From the NCBI GenBank assembly GCA_008501655.1, contig QQUK01000216.1:1-13833 (forward strand): DNA of 13,833 bases. Direction: 5' to 3'. The translations under genes were made by a program, and so were the position numbers. Shown here in pieces: positions 6,836-12,224 of this stretch. The stretch's first letter is position 1. Every line of letters begins with the position of its first letter. The notes below the pieces were generated by a model. The model ran no database searches, was not told the DNA's origin, and worked only from the letters and a program-made list of their open reading frames with translations. The DNA is from Calditrichota bacterium. Lineage in GTDB: Bacteria; Zixibacteria; MSB-5A5; GN15; FEB-12.

Positions 6836-6841
6836 AAAGGA
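6836..6841 (+). promoter_or_regulatory. Shine-Dalgarno AAAGGA for the LolA-like gene
   Basis: AAAGGA sits seven bases before the ATG at 6849, in the 23-base gap after the exporter stop, and supports this start and the operon. Confidence 0.6.
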
Positions 6842-6848
6842 TATTACA

Positions 6849-7652
6849 ATGAAAAAACTTTTGACCCTTACGATCGCAGCGCTCCTCTTAACCGGATTGA
6901 GCATGCAGACTGTTTCAGCTCAGGATGCTGAATCGATTATGAAAGAATCACACATGGCATATTATTATGCTGCCAATGATGGTGTTGCTGATGTTCATAT
7001 GTCTATCGTATCCAAACGCGGAAAAGAACGTGTCCGTGAATTTGCGATGCTTCGCCTTGATATAGAAGAAGGTGGACGCCAGAATTACTTTACATATTTT
7101 AAAAAACCGTCAGATGTTGCCCGGACGACTTTTATGGTACACAAATCAAACGGCAGTAATGACCTGCGCTGGATTTACATCCCGTCTATTGATTTGATTA
7201 AACCGATTTCTGCTGATGATAAAAACTCCTCGTTTGTCGGTTCTGATTTTACATACGAAGATGTTTCTGGCCGTCACTGGCTGGAAGATAACCACACTCT
7301 CAAAGGGGAAGAGAAGATTGGTGACAAAGATGTATACGTCATCGAATCAATCCCAAAAGAAGAGTACAAAGGTTTCGCCCGTAAAGTCTCCTACATCGAC
7401 AAGGCAACCAAACTTCCTTTAAAGGAAGAATACTTTGATAAAAAAGATAATCTCGAGCGTGAGTTCACGGCAGAGAATATTGAAGTAATCGACGGGTTTA
7501 CAACTATCACAGTCCGTAAAATGAATAATGTCAAAAAAGGCGGACATACTGTTGTTACTTTTAATAAAATTACTTACAACCAGGGCTTAAAAGAAGATAT
7601 CTTCACCGAACGGTATTTGAAAAACCCGCCGCGTGAATATATCTCGAACTAA
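6849..7652 (+). CDS. periplasmic outer-membrane lipoprotein-sorting (LolA-like) protein
   Basis: A 267-residue exported protein with a clean Sec signal peptide (lysines, hydrophobic core, cleavage near VSA-Q at 24/25). The mature part matches the LolA-like family often encoded beside MMPL exporters: a predicted beta-rich half-barrel, the stretch FTYFKKPSDVARTTFMVH (81-98), RWIYIPSID (107-115) and the hallmark GSDFTYEDVSGR (131-142). LolA/LolB folds carry lipid acyl chains in a hydrophobic cavity, so the protein probably shuttles a lipid-like substrate between the inner-membrane exporter and the beta-barrel encoded next. It is not classical LolA: it is longer, and no LolCDE genes are near. The gene sits 23 bases after the exporter and five bases before the beta-barrel gene. 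Confidence 0.85.
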   Translation: MKKLLTLTIAALLLTGLSMQTVSAQDAESIMKESHMAYYYAANDGVADVHMSIVSKRGKERVREFAMLRLDIEEGGRQNYFTYFKKPSDVARTTFMVHKSNGSNDLRWIYIPSIDLIKPISADDKNSSFVGSDFTYEDVSGRHWLEDNHTLKGEEKIGDKDVYVIESIPKEEYKGFARKVSYIDKATKLPLKEEYFDKKDNLEREFTAENIEVIDGFTTITVRKMNNVKKGGHTVVTFNKITYNQGLKEDIFTERYLKNPPREYISN

Positions 7653-7657
7653 ATGGG

Positions 7658-8920
7658 ATGAGAACAATGAAACGGTTTACAATACTTTCAATACTAATTT
7701 TTGTCCTGATGGTAGTACCGTATGCAAATGCCGAGATTCATACAGACGGCTTTGTGCAGGGCTTGTTTGGTGGATTTGTCGAATCCGATAATCCGACTCT
7801 TTCTGACCAGTCTGTTTCAGAAACACGGCTGCAGGTCCGGATGTCCTCATACGGTGATAACGGTGAATTTTTCAGCCGTTCCGATTTTGTCTACGATGGA
7901 ATCTCCGACACGTATGATTGGGAGATTCGTGAAGCATATCTGAAATTCAGACTCGGCTCTAAAATTGATTTTAAAGTCGGCCGTCAGATTATCACCTGGG
8001 GTACCGGTGACCTTATTTTTATCAACGATGTTTTCGCTAAAGATTATCGTTCGTTTTTCAGCGGACGCGATGACCAGTATCTGAAAGCACCGCAAAATGC
8101 CCTCCGGATGGAATATTACAACTCACTCGGTTCATTTTCATTTGTCTTTACTCCCCGCTTTGAACCAAACCGTCTTCCTACCGGTGAACGGTTAAGCTAT
8201 TACAATCCGTTTGTTGGTAAGATTGTATCGACTAACGATGACCCGATGTATTACTTTGAACCGCCGACACCGGACCCGACATTCGGTAATTCTGAATTTG
8301 CAGTCCGGTATCAGAGACGGGTCGGGATGTATGCCTTTGCTTTATATTTCTACAAAGGTTTCTACAAAAACCCGCGCGGGCTTGATGCTAATATGATGCC
8401 GGTTTATCCGGGTCTGCTTCTTTCCGGATTTTCTCTCCGTGGACAGCAGTTCGGTGGTATTCTCTGGATCGAAGGCGGCTACTACAACTCAAAAGATAAT
8501 GAAGATAATGCCAACCCGTTACTGCCTAACTCCTCTATGAGCGGACTTATCGGTTTTGAAAAACAGATTGCTACAAACCTGACCGTTAATATTCAGTATC
8601 AGGCTGACAAGATGGAAGATTACGATAAATTCGAGGCTGCTCAGGATTCGACATTTCATTATCGTGACGAAATTAAACACCTTATCACCTCAAGATGGAC
8701 CAAAATGCTTCGGGACGAAACGGTCATGCTCTCCGGATTTATCTTTTACTCCCCGAATGAAGAGGATCTTTACTTCCGCTTTTCGACAGAATATAAATAC
8801 ACCGATGAAATTACATTGACAGCCGGTGGAAATATATTCGATGGTACTTATGCAAATACCGATTTTGGTCAGTTTGCGTTAAACGATAACCTTTTTGTAA
8901 AGATGACTTATAACTTTTAG
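7658..8920 (+). CDS. outer-membrane beta-barrel protein (DUF1302-like) of the export operon
   Basis: A 420-residue outer-membrane protein. The signal peptide ends near ANA-E at 25/26. The rest alternates aromatic and polar residues as in beta-strands and ends in KMTYNF, a typical C-terminal Phe signal for BAM insertion. The segment AYLKFRLGSKIDFKVGRQIITWGTGD (about 88-113) resembles the DUF1302/alginate-export-like barrels that accompany MMPL exporters and LolA-like proteins. It likely forms the outer-membrane end of the export route or anchors the substrate. Two in-frame starts are possible, 7658 and 7667; neither has a strong ribosome site, and the second gives a more standard signal peptide (MKRF). 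The fold is well supported, the exact family less so. Confidence 0.75.
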   Translation: MRTMKRFTILSILIFVLMVVPYANAEIHTDGFVQGLFGGFVESDNPTLSDQSVSETRLQVRMSSYGDNGEFFSRSDFVYDGISDTYDWEIREAYLKFRLGSKIDFKVGRQIITWGTGDLIFINDVFAKDYRSFFSGRDDQYLKAPQNALRMEYYNSLGSFSFVFTPRFEPNRLPTGERLSYYNPFVGKIVSTNDDPMYYFEPPTPDPTFGNSEFAVRYQRRVGMYAFALYFYKGFYKNPRGLDANMMPVYPGLLLSGFSLRGQQFGGILWIEGGYYNSKDNEDNANPLLPNSSMSGLIGFEKQIATNLTVNIQYQADKMEDYDKFEAAQDSTFHYRDEIKHLITSRWTKMLRDETVMLSGFIFYSPNEEDLYFRFSTEYKYTDEITLTAGGNIFDGTYANTDFGQFALNDNLFVKMTYNF

Positions 8921-8923
8921 GAG
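8919..8923 (+). promoter_or_regulatory. Shine-Dalgarno AGGAG overlapping the barrel stop codon
   Basis: The TAG stop of the barrel gene is part of TAGGAG, six bases before the ATG at 8930. It ties translation of the small membrane protein to the operon. Confidence 0.65.
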
Positions 8924-8929
8924 CACAAC

Positions 8930-9124
8930 ATGACCATAGAAAACTCAATCCGCTTGCTTGCCGGGACTTTAATATTACTTTCACTGGGGATGAATTATCT
9001 CTATCCGGACGGTTATTGGATATGGCTGACTGTATTTGTCGGATTTAACCTGTTCCAGTCATCGTTGACCAAATTCTGCCCTGCGGAAATAATTTTCAAA
9101 AAATTATTCTTTTCGAAGAAATGA
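8930..9124 (+). CDS. small DUF2892/YgaP-like inner-membrane protein
   Basis: A 64-residue protein with two hydrophobic helices (about 6-24 and 30-45) linked by a short polar turn. The N-terminal ENSIRLLAGTLIL and the FCPAE motif (49-53, in the place of the family's G-x-CP) match the DUF2892 family, which occurs alone or as the membrane tail of rhodanese YgaP. Its biochemical function is unknown. It is the last gene of the exporter operon, nine bases after the barrel stop with a strong ribosome site, and is followed by a terminator, so it is transcribed with the export genes. It might stabilise the exporter, or simply be carried along. Confidence 0.7.
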   Translation: MTIENSIRLLAGTLILLSLGMNYLYPDGYWIWLTVFVGFNLFQSSLTKFCPAEIIFKKLFFSKK

Positions 9125-9136
9125 GTGTAAGAATAT

Positions 9137-9168
9137 GCTGTCAGGCATCTTATCTGACAGCTTTTTTT
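9137..9168 (+). terminator. rho-independent terminator of the export operon
   Basis: GCTGTCAG (9137-9144) pairs with CTGACAGC (9154-9161), followed by seven T (9162-9168), 12 bases after the last operon gene. The stem arms are identical to the outer part of the terminator at 2894-2918. Confidence 0.85.
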
Positions 9169-9242
9169 AACTTAAAAATCAGAACTTTACTGAATCTGAT
9201 GTGTATATATAACAAAGATTATAACATTTATACCTCCGCATT

Positions 9243-9273
9243 AAAAAAAGCCCGCCAAAAGGCGGGTTTTTTT
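9243..9273. terminator. bidirectional rho-independent terminator
   Basis: Seven A, then GCCCGCC (9250-9256), an AAAA loop, GGCGGG (9261-9266) and seven T (9267-9273). It has a T-tract on both strands and can stop the export operon from the left and the minus-strand GIY-YIG gene from the right. Confidence 0.85.
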
Positions 9274-9333
9274 ATCTGAGGATTTTTTACTTAAATCTGT
9301 TGAACAGTAGATTTTTTTTAAAATATCTAAATC

Positions 9334-9365
9334 ACGTCATTCCCGGCTTGACCGGGAATCCAGTT
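9334..9365. repeat. left inverted-repeat hairpin of the GIY-YIG element
   Basis: ACGTCATTCCCGG, loop CTTGA, then CCGGGAATCCAGTT. It is itself a hairpin (ATTCCCGG with CCGGGAAT) and, apart from the loop, the reverse complement of the copy at 9660-9690. It resembles the widespread ATTCCC-n-GGGAAT repeats (dRS3-like in Neisseria). Confidence 0.85.
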
Positions 9366-9652
9366 TAAATCAAGTCGAAGTACAAATCTTTCCAATCCGG
9401 ATTAAAATTCTCAATCAATTCCAATTTCCATTTTCTTTCCCATTTTTTAAGTCTTTTCTCTCTTAAAAATGCGGATTCTATATCTGAGAATATTTCATAA
9501 TAAACGAGTTTATCTATTGAGTATTTTGATGTAAACCCTGCTGTTATTTTGTTTTTATGCTGATATACTCGTTTTATTAAATCATCGGTTACGCCTATAT
9601 ATAACGTTCCGTTTCTTCTGCTTGCTAAAATGTATACATATGAACTTTTCAT
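9365..9652 (-). CDS. stand-alone GIY-YIG endonuclease (URI domain)
   Basis: A 95-residue single-domain nuclease of the UvrC/intron-type (URI, COG2827-like) family, which cuts DNA with one metal ion. Motifs in order: YVY (5-7), YIG (18-20), R28 and H32 in the helix after the second motif, and E65 in REKRLKKWERKWK as likely metal ligand, ending with the NPDW segment usual for the family. I start at 9652 because the longer frame from 9697 would translate the inverted repeat itself (VIPAYAGIQ), which is not part of the domain. No good ribosome site is seen. The stop codon touches the left inverted repeat. Cellular role unknown; the flanking repeats suggest a selfish or repeat-linked nuclease rather than a repair enzyme. 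Confidence 0.85.
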   Translation of the reverse strand: MKSSYVYILASRRNGTLYIGVTDDLIKRVYQHKNKITAGFTSKYSIDKLVYYEIFSDIESAFLREKRLKKWERKWKLELIENFNPDWKDLYFDLI

Positions 9653-9659
9653 TTTTAAT

Positions 9660-9690
9660 AACTGGATTCCCGCGTACGCGGGAATGACGT
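9660..9690. repeat. right inverted-repeat hairpin of the GIY-YIG element
   Basis: AACTGGATTCCCG ... CGGGAATGACGT. The inner 20 bases (9666-9685) are a perfect palindrome. The outer arms are the exact reverse complement of the left copy. It lies just upstream of the nuclease gene. Confidence 0.85.
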
Positions 9691-9722
9691 ACTTCATCTA
9701 CTTTTTCTAAAATATAAATTAG

Positions 9723-9774
9723 GAGGCTGACAAATATTGTCAGTATAAGTTGAAAAAGTTTCCTGGCAGGCCTC
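9723..9774 (+). other. hairpin region upstream of the lipoprotein gene
   Basis: CTGACAA (9727-9733) pairs with TTGTCAG (9737-9743) around ATA, and GAGGC (9723-9727) could alternatively pair with GCCTC (9770-9774). There is no T-tract. It may be an old relative of the GCTGTCAG stems or a leader structure. The rest of 9691-9870 is AT-rich with nothing recognisable. Confidence 0.25.
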
Positions 9775-9870
9775 GTAGTAATCTAATCTTCGAAAATCCC
9801 TTTATTTACAGCACTTTATATGATACAATTTTTACTTAAAATTCTTCAATAATCTACCGATATTATAGAT

Positions 9871-10668
9871 ATGAAAAAATATATAGCTATCTCGTTTGCC
9901 ATATTGCTTTTAACGTTTGTTTTAAGCGGTTGTGAATCCAAAGGCACCGGTCCCGGTGTTAATAATGATGCCAATTATGCTGTCTACGGTGCATTTATAC
10001 AGAATGTAAACCAGGAACTGGGAACTGATTACAGTGATGTGCCGGTTCAGATTTTCAAAAACTCGAATAAACTGACCACCGCTGTTACCAGCTTTAACTC
10101 TATTCCGATGGTCTATTCACTCCATTCAAATATTGATGATTCTGTTTACAATTATAGTATTACCCCGATTAGCTACATCGATTCAGGAACATATTCATTA
10201 AACTTTGCTGATTCATCGGTTTTTGCGGGATCTGTTCCGGTGACGGTAATTGATTCATTTATTTTTGATAACCCGCCGGATACCTCGGTTCCGAATACTA
10301 ACGGGACTTCGATTGAGTACAGCTGGCTTTCAGCTGCTAATATTCATGGCTATGTTATTGCAGTTGTTTTGGACGGCAGAGAGTATACCGAGAATGGCTA
10401 TTCTTCTTATGTGACCTCATTGTCGACATCGGTAACCGTTCCGCCGGATGCGTTCCGTGTCAATCAGTTTAATGCCCTTGATACCGGCTGGTACCACATT
10501 TATATCTATGGATACACCGGTTCTCCTGATTCAGCTCTTACATCAAAACTTCTTCCGGTACCGTTCCCTTCCCAGCTTGCCGACAATGTTTCGTTGACAA
10601 ATATTGAAGGCCGCTTCGGTTCGATTACGGTTGCAAGAAAAACGATGCTCCACGTTGTTTCTCAGTAA
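9871..10668 (+). CDS. secreted lipoprotein of unknown function
   Basis: A 265-residue lipoprotein. A short basic start and hydrophobic stretch lead to the lipobox LSGC with Cys21 as the lipidated residue, followed by Glu and a Gly/Asn-rich linker (22-35). I do not recognise the mature domain. It is rich in Ser, Thr, Asn and aromatic residues, low in charge, and appears to be all-beta; the segments around 131-205 (PPDTSVPNTNG, then YSWLSAANIHGYVIAVVLDG) and the TGWYHIYIYGY stretch have the feel of fibronectin-III or Ig-like repeats. It is probably attached to the outer membrane or cell surface. No Shine-Dalgarno precedes the start, and a TATTAT box (9861-9866) lies only four bases upstream. 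It stands alone between the GIY-YIG element and murQ. Confidence 0.75.
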   Translation: MKKYIAISFAILLLTFVLSGCESKGTGPGVNNDANYAVYGAFIQNVNQELGTDYSDVPVQIFKNSNKLTTAVTSFNSIPMVYSLHSNIDDSVYNYSITPISYIDSGTYSLNFADSSVFAGSVPVTVIDSFIFDNPPDTSVPNTNGTSIEYSWLSAANIHGYVIAVVLDGREYTENGYSSYVTSLSTSVTVPPDAFRVNQFNALDTGWYHIYIYGYTGSPDSALTSKLLPVPFPSQLADNVSLTNIEGRFGSITVARKTMLHVVSQ

Positions 10669-10699
10669 TCCAGAAAATGAACTGATATTTTTAATTGCT

Positions 10700-10716
10700 C
10701 ACGGAATTCTTTCGTG
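10700..10716 (+). other. small hairpin before murQ
   Basis: CACGGAA (10700-10706) pairs with TTTCGTG (10710-10716), including one G-T, around TTC. No T-tract follows, so termination after the lipoprotein gene is doubtful. It lies between TTGCTC (10695-10700) and TAGTTT (10717-10722), which are spaced like a weak promoter. Confidence 0.25.
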
Positions 10717-10728
10717 TAGTTTATCTGT

Positions 10729-11658
10729 ATGGATAATATAGAAAATCTGATTAAAAAACTGAATTCACTCGATACCGAAAAAGTAAATCCGAACTCAACC
10801 GATATCGATCTCAAAAATGAATTTGAAATCGTCAAATTAATTAACGATGAAGATAAAAAAGTAGCTTCAGTTGTTGAATCGAATCTTGAATTAATTGCCA
10901 TAACAGCCCGGGCTTATGCTGAGACTCTCTCCAATAACGGTCGGATATATTATATCGGTGCCGGAACTTCAGGAAGACTCGGAGTGCTTGATGCAGCCGA
11001 ATGCCCTCCGACATTCGGAACCGATCCGTCACAGATTATCGGACTTATTTCCGGTGGATACGAAACACTGATACTTTCCCAGGAAGGTGTCGAAGATAAC
11101 GAACAGGCAGCCGTTTCCGATTTAAAAACCGGAGGATTATCTAAACATGATATGGTAATCGGAATCGCAGCATCAACACGGACTCCTTACACAATCTCCG
11201 GTCTCAAATATGCAAACGCTGTCGGATGTAAAACCGGTTTTATCATTTGTAATAAGTGGGATGAAAACAATGACCGGTCTTTTGTAGATTTCCTTATCGA
11301 ACTTCCGGTTGGTCCGGAGGTAATCACCGGGTCTACCCGAATGAAATCGGGTACAGCTCAAAAAATGACACTCAATATGATTTCTACTACAGCCATGGTT
11401 CTTTTAGGGAAAACATACGGTAATCTGATGGTCGATCTTAAGTCAACATCGGAAAAACTTAAAGCCCGTTCCCGTAAGATCCTTATGGAACTGTTTGAAA
11501 TTGAATATAAAGATGCTGACATGCTCTTATTGCGTGCAGACGGTTCGGTGAAAATTGCTATTGTCATGAAAAAATTCTCCTGTACCAAGCAGAAGGCTGA
11601 AGAACTTTTAAAACAGGCTGATAATTTTATATCTAAAATAGATAAGGACGCAAAATGA
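10729..11658 (+). CDS. murQ: N-acetylmuramic acid 6-phosphate etherase
   Basis: Cleaves the lactyl ether of MurNAc-6-phosphate to give GlcNAc-6-phosphate and D-lactate, a cytoplasmic step of cell-wall recycling. At 309 residues it matches the family length. The SIS sugar-phosphate domain carries GAGTSGRLGVLDAAECPPTF (77-96) with E91 aligned to catalytic E83 of E. coli MurQ, and EGVEDN (119-124) with E122 at the place of E114. The MurQ signature EVITGSTRMKSGTAQK and a C-terminal helical KAEELLKQA complete it. No MurP, AnmK or NagA gene is in the window, so the source of substrate is unseen. There is no Shine-Dalgarno, and a -10-like TAGTTT lies six bases upstream, suggesting a leaderless mRNA. 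Its stop overlaps the start of the haem-binding gene (ATGA). Confidence 0.95.
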   Translation: MDNIENLIKKLNSLDTEKVNPNSTDIDLKNEFEIVKLINDEDKKVASVVESNLELIAITARAYAETLSNNGRIYYIGAGTSGRLGVLDAAECPPTFGTDPSQIIGLISGGYETLILSQEGVEDNEQAAVSDLKTGGLSKHDMVIGIAASTRTPYTISGLKYANAVGCKTGFIICNKWDENNDRSFVDFLIELPVGPEVITGSTRMKSGTAQKMTLNMISTTAMVLLGKTYGNLMVDLKSTSEKLKARSRKILMELFEIEYKDADMLLLRADGSVKIAIVMKKFSCTKQKAEELLKQADNFISKIDKDAK

Positions 11659-12173
11659 AAAAGATATTCATTATCTTAGTTATTTTAGTAATGGTTAGTA
11701 CAAACGGGTTTGCACAGGATGAAGCTGTTGAAGTTGATACTCCTATGGAGCAGGCTATTTCTCAGGACTCATTATTTATTATTATCAACGCATCATTTGA
11801 AAAAGTAAAACCGATGCTTACGAACTCCTGCTATGACTGTCACAGTGACCAGACGGAGCAGCCGTGGTATTTTAATATCCCGGTTATCAACGGATGGCTC
11901 GAGGGACATATCGAACATGCCCGAAGAAACCTTGATTTTTCAACCGGATTCCCTTTTGCCGGTTCACCCGACCTGATTCATCTCCTTGAGGAGATTAAAG
12001 AGGAGGTTGCAGAGGGTGAGATGCCTATATTTTCATACCGTATTATGCACTGGGGGAAATTAATTGAAGATGAAAAACAGGATACCCTTTTTGCATGGAT
12101 AGATGAAACTATCGGACTGCTGAAAGCACATGGTTTTAAAGCGCAGGAACAACAAGAAAAAGATGAGCATTAG
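11655..12173 (+). CDS. periplasmic haem-binding domain protein (monoheme c-type)
   Basis: A 172-residue exported protein with a signal peptide ending near GFA-Q (20/21) and one heme motif, CYDCH, at 59-63. The surrounding pattern fits the Haem_bd family: CYDCHSDQT then WYFNIPVINGWLEGHIEHARRNLDFS, the later GEMP (121-124) whose Met may be the sixth heme ligand, and YRIMHWG (128-134). The tail is charged. The family function is not established; members occur in Bacteroidota-like genomes near respiratory or peroxidase genes. AAGGA lies six bases before the start, and the ATG overlaps the murQ stop (ATGA), so the two are translated together, an odd pairing of a cytoplasmic wall-recycling enzyme with a periplasmic cytochrome. 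Confidence 0.85.
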   Translation: MKKIFIILVILVMVSTNGFAQDEAVEVDTPMEQAISQDSLFIIINASFEKVKPMLTNSCYDCHSDQTEQPWYFNIPVINGWLEGHIEHARRNLDFSTGFPFAGSPDLIHLLEEIKEEVAEGEMPIFSYRIMHWGKLIEDEKQDTLFAWIDETIGLLKAHGFKAQEQQEKDEH

Positions 12174-12183
12174 TATATAAAAT

Positions 12184-12217
12184 AAAAAAAGCTGCTGTGA
12201 GTACTCACAGCAGCTTT
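12184..12217. terminator. terminator between convergent genes, strongest on the minus strand
   Basis: A 24-base perfect palindrome (12191-12214; ten-pair stem, GTAC loop) with seven A on its left and only TTT on its right. On the minus strand the A-run becomes a T-tract, so it best ends the DUF3857 gene. It may also stop the murQ operon weakly. Confidence 0.8.
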
Positions 12218-12224
12218 ATAGATT

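Larger units (their letters stand above)
9334..9690 (-). mobile_element. GIY-YIG nuclease gene framed by inverted hairpin repeats
   Basis: A 357-base unit whose two ends are near-identical inverted repeats and whose only gene is a stand-alone GIY-YIG nuclease filling almost all the space between. It sits in an intergenic gap between a terminator and a lipoprotein gene, as an inserted cassette would. No clear target-site duplication is visible. Mobility is inferred from the architecture; the nuclease is the obvious candidate for the moving or copying enzyme. Confidence 0.55.

Noticed and set aside
9653..9697. Longer GIY-YIG start
   Set aside because: It would translate the inverted repeat; the domain begins at the Met at 9652.
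9723..9774. tRNA or known structured RNA before the lipoprotein
   Set aside because: No cloverleaf, T-loop or CCA-adjacent acceptor stem; only simple hairpins.
10662..10901. 79-residue minus-strand open frame over the murQ start
   Set aside because: It is antisense to a certain gene, with low-complexity Ser/Phe composition typical of a shadow frame.
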